Source: Nitrosospira sp. Nsp11 (lineage in GTDB: Bacteria; Pseudomonadota; Gammaproteobacteria; Burkholderiales; Nitrosomonadaceae). Taken from it: DNA of 64,000 nucleotides. The notes beneath the pieces are model-generated. The model searched no databases, was not told the DNA's origin, and was given only the letters and a program-made list of their open reading frames with translations. Of this stretch, positions 44,466 through 52,042 are shown one piece after another. The position numbers and the translations under genes were made by a program. The stretch lies in assembly GCF_900142705.1 (NCBI RefSeq), contig NZ_FRBV01000012.1:24614-88613 (forward strand), written 5' to 3'. Within the stretch, counting starts at the first letter, position 1, and each line of letters starts with the position of its first letter.

Positions 44466-44973
44466 CTTTTTTCCTTTTTTCCGTAAAATAATCGTCCGGA
44501 AGTAGGTCGCCGCTCCTTATTGTTTCGCCCATGCCATACCCTTGCGCGCGCGCCTTGGGGCCCTTGTCCGGCCTCATGCGGCGCTCAGGCTTCGTCAATT
44601 CTGATGACGGAGCTGAGATGGTGTCAGCGACGCTAGAACTGGTATTAACCGATGGCAGCGATTCCCCCAAGGCAAGCCACTTTTCCCTTGCCTTTGGATC
44701 CATTCGCTCTACCAAGTCGAGCAATTTCAATTGATCCTCTGTAAGGGTTGCCACAGGTTTATCGCTTTGCCGATCGAAATACCCACGACCCAGATGCAAT
44801 TCGTCCTCTAGCGTCCTCGCTTTCTTTTCTCCGAATACTCGCTTCCCGCTAAGCAGTCCAGAGATTTCCCCTTGATTTTGGTTGCAAGCGGCGAGCAGAT
44901 CCGTTTGCTTGCCATTAAACCTTTCGTCAATTAAACGCCTGAGTCTTGCGCGGCGTATTGCTTGAATATCCAT
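44449..44973 (-). CDS. CI-like prophage repressor
   Basis: A 174-residue protein with an N-terminal HTH (RRARLRRLIDERFNGKQTDL, NQNQGEISGLLSGKRVFGEK). The C-terminal part has helical DQLKLLDLVERMDPKAREKW and a disordered tail. It lacks the S24 peptidase domain of lambda CI, so it would not self-cleave after RecA activation. It is divergent from the Cro-like gene with five-site operator logic between. Confidence 0.83.
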   Translation of the reverse strand: MDIQAIRRARLRRLIDERFNGKQTDLLAACNQNQGEISGLLSGKRVFGEKKARTLEDELHLGRGYFDRQSDKPVATLTEDQLKLLDLVERMDPKAREKWLALGESLPSVNTSSSVADTISAPSSELTKPERRMRPDKGPKARAQGYGMGETIRSGDLLPDDYFTEKRKKDGNSI

Positions 44974-44992
44974 TCGGCGATTCTCTATTCAT

Positions 44993-45048
44993 ATTACAGA
45001 AAAGTAAAATACAAAACTGTATTGCAATTCACATTACAGTAATGTAAT
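44993..45048. promoter_or_regulatory. Right operator cluster between repressor and Cro genes
   Basis: Three sites: 44993-45008 ATTACA-GAAA-AGTAAA (left half good), 45008-45023 AATACA-AAAC-TGTATT, 45033-45048 ATTACA-GTAA-TGTAAT (perfect). They match the two sites at 42887-42926. The position, 9 bp before the Cro-like ATG and 20 bp before the repressor ATG, fits OR-type control. Confidence 0.85.
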
Positions 45049-45056
45049 ATTTATGC

Positions 45057-45305
45057 ATGAAAACTTTACGTACGTATCTAAAATCCCTTTCTCGTGTCGA
45101 GCGAGCCGAGTTTGCCCTACGTTGTGGCACCACCATTGGGTATCTCCAGAAGGCTGCATGCGCCAATGATCGTTTAGGCGAAACCCTTGTAATTGCATTG
45201 GAGCGCGAAAGCGGCGGTGCCTTGACGGTTGCCGAACTGCTACCTGACTTTTCTGAAGCGCTGAAACAGTCCGGCTATTGCAAGCCATCCACCGATACCG
45301 AGTAA
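45057..45305 (+). CDS. Cro/YdaS-like regulator
   Basis: An 82-residue protein of the YdaS/Cro type: MKTLRTYLKSLSRVERAEFA, LRCGTTIGYLQKAACANDRL, GETLVIALERESGGALT. Such proteins act as lytic regulators or toxin-like Cro homologues. First gene rightward of the operator cluster. Confidence 0.83.
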   Translation: MKTLRTYLKSLSRVERAEFALRCGTTIGYLQKAACANDRLGETLVIALERESGGALTVAELLPDFSEALKQSGYCKPSTDTE

Positions 45306-45372
45306 GAGTCGCTCCGTGATCTCCCCTTCTTTTCTGCATGGCTTTTCCTCCCTCTTGGGCTGTGCTGTTTTC

Positions 45373-45397
45373 CCTCCCTTCGTGGAGGTTTTTTCTT
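45373..45397 (+). terminator. Terminator between Cro-like and CII-like genes
   Basis: CCTCC, 6-base loop, GGAGG followed by TTTTTTCTTT. The place corresponds to tR1 of lambda, between cro and cII, where N-type antitermination works. Confidence 0.7.
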
Positions 45398-45421
45398 TGT
45401 TCGGAAATGTGTTTGTGAAAT

Positions 45422-45440
45422 CGCATGATCGAATCATGCG
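45422..45440. promoter_or_regulatory. Inverted repeat upstream of CII-like gene
   Basis: CGCATGAT-CGA-ATCATGCG, perfect 8-bp arms. It lies 40 bp before the CII-like start, downstream of the terminator. It could be a nut-like RNA hairpin or an operator; it has no T-run. Confidence 0.5.
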
Positions 45441-45479
45441 CCACAAAGCAACTATCCGAAACATTCTTTGGAGCATGAA

Positions 45480-45926
45480 ATGAATGTCAGTGAAGCGGCG
45501 CACAGAATCGGTATGGACGTCGGCATGAAAAGGCTGGCGGATATGACCGGGATGGATTACGACCTGCTGCGCGCCAAGTTAAGCCTGAACAATCCACGCA
45601 ACCACCTCCATTTGAAGGAATCAGTTCTTCTGCAATCCGCTTCGGGCCGGGCAGACATTCTTCATGCCATGGCGGAAGAGCTCGGATACGTGGCAATGCC
45701 CCTTCCTGAAATTACCTCCACCAGCCTCCCCCGCGCCATCACCAGGGCGTGCGCTGAGTTCGGCGATTACATGCGGAAAGTGGATGACGTTTTCGACGAT
45801 GGCGAAGTGACCCCAAATGAGGTCAAGGCATTGGAAAAAGAGCTAACGGAAATGATCGCAGCTGCAACCCGCCTTCAAGCCGTTCTCGTCGGAACCGGCA
45901 AAAAACAGCCTGAAACTATCCTTTGA
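45480..45926 (+). CDS. CII-family phage regulator
   Basis: A 148-residue protein with features of the phage CII (PF06892-type) family: MNVSEAAHRIGMDVGMKRLA, MDYDLLRAKLSLNNPRNHLH, LKESVLLQSASGRADILHAM, and a helical C-terminus. Regulates the lysis-lysogeny choice in related phages. ATG at 45480 is 6 bp from GGAG; an earlier TTG at 45468 overlaps that site. Confidence 0.8.
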   Translation: MNVSEAAHRIGMDVGMKRLADMTGMDYDLLRAKLSLNNPRNHLHLKESVLLQSASGRADILHAMAEELGYVAMPLPEITSTSLPRAITRACAEFGDYMRKVDDVFDDGEVTPNEVKALEKELTEMIAAATRLQAVLVGTGKKQPETIL

Positions 45927-45948
45927 ACAAACCCCTTTGGAGTACCCC

Positions 45949-46242
45949 ATGGCAAGGACCGCTAGCCAGCAAAGCGAAACTGTTACGGCAACAAAGTCAG
46001 ATCCTCAAATTGAGGAATCGGCACTTGAAGACAGAGTCTTTGAGGCGCGAGACATTCTTAATGTCGCCATAAAACAGATGGACTTCATTCAATATTTCAC
46101 GCTTGTTCCCGAACGGGGTGGCGGCGTGGAACTTCAGCCGCGACAAGTCACCGGCCTTTCTTTTTGCATGGGAGATGTCATTAACCGTCTGGAAAAGGTC
46201 GAGAGTTTGCTGAATGGAAAGGAGGATCTGGGTCATGAATAA
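45949..46242 (+). CDS. Small early phage protein, paralogue 1
   Basis: A 97-residue protein. The core FEARDILNVAIKQMDFIQYF and VTGLSFCMGDVINRLEKVES is clearly related to the next gene (ARNILNHVISQIYFIQTIT, VCGLYYTLDNVIDKLNEIA). No known family. ATG at 45949 with GGAG 7 bp upstream. Confidence 0.68.
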   Translation: MARTASQQSETVTATKSDPQIEESALEDRVFEARDILNVAIKQMDFIQYFTLVPERGGGVELQPRQVTGLSFCMGDVINRLEKVESLLNGKEDLGHE

Positions 46243-46459
46243 CTCGGCGCCCGCGGAACCGCCCCTCGACGCAAGAAACATCCTCAATCATGTCATTAGC
46301 CAGATTTACTTCATTCAGACCATCACGGTTAGAAAGCCCGACGACGAACTAAGTCTTCATTCCGAGGCTGTTTGCGGACTCTACTACACGCTGGACAATG
46401 TGATTGACAAGCTTAACGAAATAGCGCGGCAAATGGATGAAGGGGGAAACAATGGCTAA
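46235..46459 (+). CDS. Small early phage protein, paralogue 2
   Basis: A 74-residue helical protein built almost entirely of the domain shared with the preceding gene (LDARNILNHVISQIYFIQTI, AVCGLYYTLDNVIDKLNEIA). ATG at 46235 overlaps the previous gene by 8 bp, with GGAGG upstream. Confidence 0.68.
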   Translation: MNNSAPAEPPLDARNILNHVISQIYFIQTITVRKPDDELSLHSEAVCGLYYTLDNVIDKLNEIARQMDEGGNNG

Positions 46460-46718
46460 AGCAACTCCACTCACTAATGAGCCTACCGTCGCTCCCGTTA
46501 AGGGCTTCCTCGATGTAGAGAACGACCTTTGCGAGGCCGCTTATCTGGTTGAATTCCTGCGTACATCAATGACGCGAACTCTCGAAGAAGAACACGAGTT
46601 GACGTTTTCATACGGGGAAAGCCGCGCACTCGTAAGTTTGATGCAAAACCTTGAAGATCAGATCCATCGCTCGGTAAGCGGGTTGATTGCCATAAAAGAG
46701 GTATCTATCCATGGATAA
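46452..46718 (+). CDS. Small early phage protein, paralogue 3
   Basis: An 88-residue protein with a more diverged version of the same fold: VENDLCEAAYLVEFLRTSMT, and GESRALVSLMQNLEDQIHRS. ATG at 46452 has GAAGGGGGAA upstream and overlaps the previous gene by 8 bp. Function unknown. Confidence 0.65.
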   Translation: MAKATPLTNEPTVAPVKGFLDVENDLCEAAYLVEFLRTSMTRTLEEEHELTFSYGESRALVSLMQNLEDQIHRSVSGLIAIKEVSIHG

Positions 46719-47184
46719 ATCCACTACTCAGGAGTTCCGATCCGGCGCTATAGCTAGTTTCGAAGCTCTTCGCATCATTACCCGCATTGCCTCTACCCAA
46801 GACCTGGGCGAGAACAAGGATCCCGACGCTGAAGATCGTAAGTTCTTTTTCCTACGGGATCAGGAACTGATTAAAACCGCATTGCTTAACTCTGCGGGGC
46901 CTATCTCGCCATTTATACGTGGATTTCTATGCGTACTCGGAGAGTACATTGGCTCTACCGTGGAGACCGGGGGGGCCGATCTGTATATCTGGAAACCAGC
47001 TTGCTTGATGAGCGTACAGCAGCGCGAGGCAGAGGTGGATGAGATATTTAGTGATGAGATTCCAGGGCTAGCCCCTCGATTTATCTCAATCAGGGAAACC
47101 CTGGATCAGGAGGCGCTGTTTGCCGAATCCGCCGATGAGGAAGCCAAAAGCGTACCGGCTAAAGAGGTAACTCTCGATGGCTAA
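46711..47184 (+). CDS. Early phage hypothetical protein
   Basis: A 157-residue soluble acidic protein. The N-terminal part (GAIASFEALRIITRIASTQD) and central FIRGFLCVLGEYIGSTVETG give no known family. It overlaps both neighbours by 8 bp, continuing the regular 8-bp overlap chain of this early operon. Confidence 0.65.
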   Translation: MDKSTTQEFRSGAIASFEALRIITRIASTQDLGENKDPDAEDRKFFFLRDQELIKTALLNSAGPISPFIRGFLCVLGEYIGSTVETGGADLYIWKPACLMSVQQREAEVDEIFSDEIPGLAPRFISIRETLDQEALFAESADEEAKSVPAKEVTLDG

Positions 47185-47620
47185 ATCCAAAAGCACGACC
47201 GCTCCAGTCTACAAATCCACAGCACGCCGCACATACATACCAACGACGGACCGCCCCTTCACATGGCAAGAACTTCCTTTTAATTTCCGCTCAAAGCGGA
47301 GCAGTAGCCATTGGCACGTTCCGCCCACGGATGATTATGGCCTCGCCTGCCGCACAGGTCGCGAATATGCAGCTCATTTCATCCAATTCCTGAAGGACAA
47401 CCCTTCCTCCGTGGGCATGCCCATCCTTGGGTCCATCGCGGGAGCCATTGATTTCTCCGATGAGTCGGGCGCCAAGGGCTATTGGGTAGGATTTTTTGCT
47501 CATCTAGAGCGGTACATCCATGCTGGCGCCCTGGGTATAAACGTTTTTGATGATGCGGATAAGCTGAACGCGCACCAGATTAAGCTAGTAGCTGATTACG
47601 AGAATGAGGGCGGCCAGTGA
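47177..47620 (+). CDS. Early phage hypothetical protein
   Basis: A 147-residue protein: basic N-terminal tail (SKSTTAPVYKSTARRTYIPT) followed by an aromatic region (RPFTWQELPFNFRSKRSSSH) and EYAAHFIQFLKDNPSSVGMP. No known family. It overlaps the upstream gene by 8 bp and the next by 4 bp (GTGA). Confidence 0.65.
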   Translation: MAKSKSTTAPVYKSTARRTYIPTTDRPFTWQELPFNFRSKRSSSHWHVPPTDDYGLACRTGREYAAHFIQFLKDNPSSVGMPILGSIAGAIDFSDESGAKGYWVGFFAHLERYIHAGALGINVFDDADKLNAHQIKLVADYENEGGQ

Positions 47621-47787
47621 ACGGACCCATCCCAAACAACGTTAGCTGCGCTACAAATAAAGCGCCCGCTCACCTTTTCACAAAAGCCACTCTCATTGCT
47701 CGCGCAATACCTCTGAGCAAAACATCACAGGAAAAGAGAAAGGCCGTCCGCCAATGGTTCGCCGTAATGAAGGAGTTTTTGAGTTAA
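47617..47787 (+). CDS. Small early phage protein with GTG start
   Basis: A 56-residue protein (MNGPIPNNVSCATNKAPAHL, then basic SQEKRKAVRQWFAVMKEFLS). GTG at 47617 overlaps the previous stop (GTGA) and TAA overlaps the next ATG (TAATG). This fills an otherwise empty gap in a fully packed operon. Confidence 0.55.
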   Translation: MNGPIPNNVSCATNKAPAHLFTKATLIARAIPLSKTSQEKRKAVRQWFAVMKEFLS

Positions 47788-47906
47788 TGGTTATGCACGC
47801 GCATAGGCTAGCTACCGAAAAGACGGACCCCTCCGCCCGTCCTGGCGTTGTGCTTCTTTTAGCGGAGCATGGAGGCGGATATGGAGAATCGAATTATCTC
47901 GCGTGA
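47787..47906 (+). CDS. Possible 39-residue early phage peptide
   Basis: ATG at 47787 overlaps the previous stop (TAATG) and encodes MVMHAHRLATEKTDPSARPG followed by VVLLLAEHGGGYGESN. It overlaps the next gene by 26-38 bp. Position supports it, content does not decide. Confidence 0.35.
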   Translation: MVMHAHRLATEKTDPSARPGVVLLLAEHGGGYGESNYLA

Positions 47907-48225
47907 GCGGCTGTTCTCATTTAAGGATTCGGCGGTCACCGAGGTGACTGTTTTCCTTACAGTGAGAAAGGGCGAGGAGCCGGTGATTGAGACAGAGCCT
48001 GGCGTCCTAAATCGCACGAAAGGAATAGATGTGAGGCTTTCCAGCCTCCTAAAAATAGCGCCCATAGAAGAGGAGATATATCAGGAGGTAGGTGACGGGC
48101 CAGAACTTGAGAAGTTAGACAAAGCCCGCGTGATCAAAGCTGTTCAAGAGTCCCTGAAGAGAATACCCGTTGCCTTGGGGAAATTTGAAATTGTTTGGGT
48201 TCCTGATGACGGAGTCCCATTCTGA
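47881..48225 (+). CDS. Early phage hypothetical protein
   Basis: A 114-residue protein with a beta-rich middle (TEVTVFLTVRKGEEPVIETE) and a helical C-terminal part (LEKLDKARVIKAVQESLKRI). ATG at 47881 has GGAGGC 6 bp upstream; ATG at 47869 would add four residues. Its stop overlaps the next ATG. No family recognised. Confidence 0.62.
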   Translation: MENRIISRERLFSFKDSAVTEVTVFLTVRKGEEPVIETEPGVLNRTKGIDVRLSSLLKIAPIEEEIYQEVGDGPELEKLDKARVIKAVQESLKRIPVALGKFEIVWVPDDGVPF

Positions 48226-49049
48226 TGCGCGATTACGGGAAAATTCAAACCTCGTTCTGGGCTAGCGAGGACATAAAGAAACTGAGTGATGATGGAAGAA
48301 TGTTAGCGCTCTACTTATTATCCAGTCCACACACAACACAAATAGGATGTTTCCGTCTTCCTGATGGATATGTTTGTGATGACCTTTCATGGACTCAGGG
48401 AAGGGTTTCGAAAGGGTTTAAAGACCTATGTGATAAAGGTTTCGCAACCCGAGATGAAGCGTCAAAGTGGGTTGTGATCCACCATTTTACGAAATGGAAC
48501 GAGATAGAGAATCCAAATCAAGCAAAAGCAGCAATAAAGCTATTCGAGCAGGTGCCTGATTCCAGCTTAGTAAAGCCAATGCTGGCGCGGTCTTTGCGTG
48601 AATTTTCTCCAAGATTCCCAGTTGAGATACTTAATTCTTTTGAAGGGGTTTCGAAAGGGTTACATAAACCCTTTCTTAACCAGGAACAGGAACAGGAAAA
48701 GGAACAGGAACAGAATATAAAACCATTGTCGCCCGTTCCGAGCGACCGCCCCGAGTGCCAGGAAGTTTTTGATCATTGGCGAAAGGAAATGAATCACGAA
48801 AAAGCCATTCTCGACCCCAAACGATTGAAGTTAATCAAGCAAGCGCTTGCGATGGGGTACACCGTGGATGACTTGAGGGCGGCAATTGACGGTTGCAAGT
48901 TATCCCCTTACCACCAGGGGCAAAACGATAGTAAATCGAAATACGACGGTCTTGACTTAATTCTCAGGGATGCAGGAAAGATCGATAAGTTCATGGCGAT
49001 TTCGAGAGAAGCAACGGTGTCTCCGAAAAGAGAATTTGTCCACGCATGA
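48225..49049 (+). CDS. Phage replication-type HTH protein
   Basis: A 274-residue protein with an N-terminal region like phage replication initiators (YGKIQTSFWASEDIKKLSDD, LALYLLSSPHTTQIGCFRLP, WTQGRVSKGFKDLCDKGFAT), an EQ-rich low-complexity linker (NQEQEQEKEQEQN), and a conserved C-terminal region (FDHWRKEMNHEKAILDPKRL). It is probably the origin-binding protein. It precedes the zinc-finger and helicase genes. Confidence 0.75.
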   Translation: MRDYGKIQTSFWASEDIKKLSDDGRMLALYLLSSPHTTQIGCFRLPDGYVCDDLSWTQGRVSKGFKDLCDKGFATRDEASKWVVIHHFTKWNEIENPNQAKAAIKLFEQVPDSSLVKPMLARSLREFSPRFPVEILNSFEGVSKGLHKPFLNQEQEQEKEQEQNIKPLSPVPSDRPECQEVFDHWRKEMNHEKAILDPKRLKLIKQALAMGYTVDDLRAAIDGCKLSPYHQGQNDSKSKYDGLDLILRDAGKIDKFMAISREATVSPKREFVHA

Positions 49050-49462
49050 CAGCAGAAAACCTTATTTCCCGGCTTACGAAAGTCAAGAAAACCGGACCGG
49101 ATCGCTGGCTTGCATGCTGTCCCGCACATGACGATAAAAGCCCAAGCCTGGCGATCAAGGAGCTCGGCGATCAACGCATATTGCTTCACTGCTTCGCCGG
49201 TTGCTCGCCTCAAGAAATCCTTGATGCTATCGGACTAACATTCGACGAATTGTTTCCAGAAAAGCTTATGGATCACGGCAAGCCCTTACGCAAACCTTTC
49301 CCCGCTGCTGACGTGCTGGAAGCCGTATCCACCGAAACCCTTATTGTGGCGATGACTGCTAGTCGACTGGCTAACGATAAGGACATAACTGTGGGCGATT
49401 GGCAGAGGCTTCATGTAGCGGCGCAACGAATAATGGCCGCGAGGGACATGGTCAATGGCTAA
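49046..49462 (+). CDS. CHC2 zinc-finger primase-like protein
   Basis: A 138-residue protein carrying only the DnaG-type zinc ribbon: CCPAHDDKSPSLAI and LLHCFAGCSPQEIL (C-x2-H and C-x2-C/C ligands, residues ~24-53). The TOPRIM polymerase domain of primases is absent. The rest is helical. ATGA overlap with the upstream gene and 8-bp overlap with the helicase gene. Confidence 0.83.
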   Translation: MTAENLISRLTKVKKTGPDRWLACCPAHDDKSPSLAIKELGDQRILLHCFAGCSPQEILDAIGLTFDELFPEKLMDHGKPLRKPFPAADVLEAVSTETLIVAMTASRLANDKDITVGDWQRLHVAAQRIMAARDMVNG

Positions 49463-50357
49463 CCCCGAGCGCGGCGCGCAAATACTGGACGCGGCTATCG
49501 AGCGTAAACCGAAACTCATTAGCCCTTATGTCCATTCTGAAGAGGTTCTCGAGCTATGGCGAAACGGCATGCCATCTGGCGACAGCACCGGATGGGCTTC
49601 GCTGGATCAGTATTACACCGTCTTGCCTGGGCAGATAACGACGGTAACCGGATGGCCGGGCTCGGGCAAATCGGAGTTCATAGACGCCCTTCTTCTGAAC
49701 CTTTCGCGGCGTAACTGGAAGTTTGCTGTATTCAGTTTCGAGAATCAGCCAGTTGCGTTTCACGTAACAAAGATGCTGGAAAAAATATCGGGCAAACCGT
49801 TCGGCGCTGGTCCCACTACACGGATTACCGAAGACGAACTGTGCCTGTTGACCGAAGAACTGCATCAATCGTTCGCGTTCACGGAAGCCACAAGCGGCGC
49901 CTTTTCTCTGAAGGACGTACTGGATGCTGCGCAAGCATTTCTAACCAAGTTTTTAGACGCTAAACGCGGCGTCGTTATCGATCCGTGGAATGAGCTCGAA
50001 CATTGGAGAGCAGGAAACCTGAGTGAAACAGAGTACATATCCCAAGCACTGTCTACCGTCAGGAACTGGGCGCGAATCAATCAGGTGCACGTTTGGATAG
50101 TCGCTCATCCGCAAAAGGTAAGGCGAGAAGATGGGAAGCTACCGGTGCCCCGCCCGGACATGATAAGCGGTTCGCAGCACTGGTGGAATAAGACCGATTG
50201 CGCTCTGACTGTATGGCGAGACGCTGCCTTTCCTGATTCTCAAGAGGTGGATATTCATATTCAAAAAGTCAGATTCAAACACATTGGAAGGCCAGGGATG
50301 GTGACGTTAAGGTATGACCGGGTCACGGGTCGGTATCACGAATTGAGGGGCAGATAG
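49455..50357 (+). CDS. RecA-fold replicative helicase (DnaB/Twinkle-like)
   Basis: A 300-residue ATPase. Walker A TVTGWPGSGKSEFIDALLLN (residues ~62-81), Walker B RGVVIDPWNEL and the motif QVHVWIVAHPQKVRREDGKL, which match the C-terminal helicase domain of phage T7 gp4/Twinkle. It lacks a primase half; the zinc-finger protein encoded upstream may supply the DNA-contact part. Confidence 0.85.
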   Translation: MANPERGAQILDAAIERKPKLISPYVHSEEVLELWRNGMPSGDSTGWASLDQYYTVLPGQITTVTGWPGSGKSEFIDALLLNLSRRNWKFAVFSFENQPVAFHVTKMLEKISGKPFGAGPTTRITEDELCLLTEELHQSFAFTEATSGAFSLKDVLDAAQAFLTKFLDAKRGVVIDPWNELEHWRAGNLSETEYISQALSTVRNWARINQVHVWIVAHPQKVRREDGKLPVPRPDMISGSQHWWNKTDCALTVWRDAAFPDSQEVDIHIQKVRFKHIGRPGMVTLRYDRVTGRYHELRGR

Positions 50358-50383
50358 ATGGCAAACACGGCGTCAAGTAAAGC

Positions 50384-50758
50384 ATGATTGAAGCGCTGGT
50401 GGTAAACCGGCTCATAAAATGGGCCAGGTGGAAACTGGATACAGGCGTGGCGTTGGGCTATCCGTCTCAAAGCAGCTTTACGCGGCTTGTCCCGCCACCG
50501 CCCTACTTCCACGACCCGCGCATAGATGCTGATTGCCTGCTCACTGATCGCGCCGTAAACCTGCTGCCTGAAGTTTATAAGCTCGTCATCCGGTTGGAAT
50601 ACATCGATGCGATACCAAGTGAGATGCAGCGCGCACATTGCTATGGTAAGTCTCGCCGAACATACAGGGATGACAGGACTACAGCCTACACCATGCTTGG
50701 CCATTTAATTGATACACTGATGTCTTCGAGACAAGAGGCGGGGCATGAATATTTATAA
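50384..50758 (+). CDS. Possible late-gene regulator (Q-like)
   Basis: A 124-residue protein. YKLVIRLEYIDAIPSEMQRA and HCYGKSRRTYRDDRTTAYTM resemble phage antitermination/late regulators of the Q/DUF1133 type with a sigma-region-4-like HTH. Position before the late genes and terminators supports this. The assignment is by analogy. Confidence 0.55.
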   Translation: MIEALVVNRLIKWARWKLDTGVALGYPSQSSFTRLVPPPPYFHDPRIDADCLLTDRAVNLLPEVYKLVIRLEYIDAIPSEMQRAHCYGKSRRTYRDDRTTAYTMLGHLIDTLMSSRQEAGHEYL

Positions 50759-50981
50759 GTTATCGCATGTATCAGAGGAATATTCCAAGGACGTCGGCTA
50801 TCTGGGAGATTGTGAAGCTGTTGAGCTTGTCGTAGCAAGGACGGAAAACGATGCCTTCAAGTACTGGCGCTCTCCGAACGTTTCACTTGCTGACGTTACG
50901 GTGGAGTTGATAGGCACAGCCTCTGAGGGAATTAATCCAGGCAGACTATGTGGCAGCGTGCGTTTGTTAAATAACGCTTGA
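50745..50981 (+). CDS. Phage hypothetical protein
   Basis: A 78-residue protein (MNIYKLSHVSEEYSKDVGYL, ...DAFKYWRSPNVSLADVTVEL). Small alpha/beta fold; no family recognised. It overlaps the previous gene by 14 bp. Confidence 0.6.
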   Translation: MNIYKLSHVSEEYSKDVGYLGDCEAVELVVARTENDAFKYWRSPNVSLADVTVELIGTASEGINPGRLCGSVRLLNNA

Positions 50982-51049
50982 TTAGCCCGCCAATATCCTA
51001 TACAGTACTGTTTCAGTTAGAAGTCCGCGCGAAGAACGGAAAGACCATT

Positions 51050-51077
51050 AAACCACCTCCCCTACGGTGGTTTTTTT
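51050..51077 (+). terminator. Intrinsic terminator before late genes (1)
   Basis: AAACCACC, 8-base loop, GGTGGTTTTTTT. It ends the early/replication operon. Confidence 0.85.
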
Positions 51078-51118
51078 CGCCCAGGATTTACGCTAAACCC
51101 CGATAAATAATTCCAGAT

Positions 51119-51155
51119 AGCCCTCTGACATTAAGTTGTCAGGGGGCTTTTCTTT
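51119..51155 (+). terminator. Intrinsic terminator before late genes (2)
   Basis: AGCCCTCTGACA, 6-base loop, TGTCAGGGGGCT followed by TTTCTTT. A long stem with one wobble pair. It lies 21 bp before the ATG at 51176, so the late genes lie beyond two tandem terminators. Confidence 0.8.
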
Positions 51156-51175
51156 GCCCGTCATTTGGAGAATCA

Positions 51176-51574
51176 ATGCCTAAATACGCACACGCCGATG
51201 TACTGGGCGGCGGCCTGAATGCACTCAAGAACGGCGCCGACCAAATGTGGCTCCTGAAAGGCTACGTCGCCAAGGATAGCTTTGCCACAGCGAGCGGCAA
51301 TAAAATCGCGTCGGTTGCCATGGACAACACGGATCCAACTACGGATTATTCGATTGCTGGTGCTGACGGCGCAGCTTTGGTCCTTACCATTGCGGCCAAG
51401 AGCGGTACCGCTTCCGGAAGTTCTACAGTCGGCGATGATCTGCACGTTGCTTTGGTCGACACCGTAAACAGCAAGGTCTTGTACGTTACGGACGAAACTA
51501 CCAATCAGCCAATCACCAGCGGTAACCCGGTCAACTTCCCGAGCCTGACTTATATCAGCGGACAACCGGCGTAA
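51176..51574 (+). CDS. Phage structural protein (decoration/fibre-like)
   Basis: A 132-residue protein beginning MPKYAHADVLGGGLNALKNG and WLLKGYVAKDSFATASGNKI. Small, beta-rich and Ala/Ser/Thr-rich. Similar proteins are found in phage tail-fibre cassettes. First gene of the late region; GGAG lies before ATG. Confidence 0.62.
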   Translation: MPKYAHADVLGGGLNALKNGADQMWLLKGYVAKDSFATASGNKIASVAMDNTDPTTDYSIAGADGAALVLTIAAKSGTASGSSTVGDDLHVALVDTVNSKVLYVTDETTNQPITSGNPVNFPSLTYISGQPA

Positions 51575-51576
51575 TC

Positions 51577-52041
51577 ATGGTTACGCTAACTACGGAGCAA
51601 AAAGCCATCCTCAACGGAGAGATTGACCTCGACCCGAAAAGCAAGGGCTATGCTTCTCGCCTAGCCAACCAACCAGGGCATGCAGTTGATCTGTTCAACG
51701 GATACACAGAGTTGATGCACAAGGAGCGGCTTATTACAAATCTGACGCTCCCCTCCATACTGGGCACCTCGCTGGCACGCAGCATCCGGACCAAACTAGA
51801 GGCCCTGGCACCAACTGATATTGTCATTGCCGACTTTGTGCACGCTATGGGCTCACAGCCTGGGGGAAATATTGGAGATCCCAAAGCGGTCGAGATGATC
51901 GGGATACTGAGAACAATAGGGGAGAACGGCTTCACGTCTGAGGAGGCTGACGCACTGGTGGCTCTGTCCCTGCTTCCCGCCTCTAGGGCCGAAGTTCTTG
52001 GCTTGCCTTACATGACAGAAGAAATCCTGAGAGACCGATAA
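51577..52041 (+). CDS. Phage hypothetical protein
   Basis: A 154-residue mostly helical protein (EQKAILNGEIDLDPKSKGYA, ...VEMIGILRTIGENGFTSEEA). No known family. It lies in the fibre cassette and is likely structural or an assembly factor. Confidence 0.6.
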   Translation: MVTLTTEQKAILNGEIDLDPKSKGYASRLANQPGHAVDLFNGYTELMHKERLITNLTLPSILGTSLARSIRTKLEALAPTDIVIADFVHAMGSQPGGNIGDPKAVEMIGILRTIGENGFTSEEADALVALSLLPASRAEVLGLPYMTEEILRDR

Positions 52042-52042
52042 G

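Noticed and set aside
51002..51011. ACAGTACTGT considered as an SOS box
   Set aside because: It is only a 10-bp palindrome and does not match the CTGT-N8-ACAG arrangement of LexA sites.
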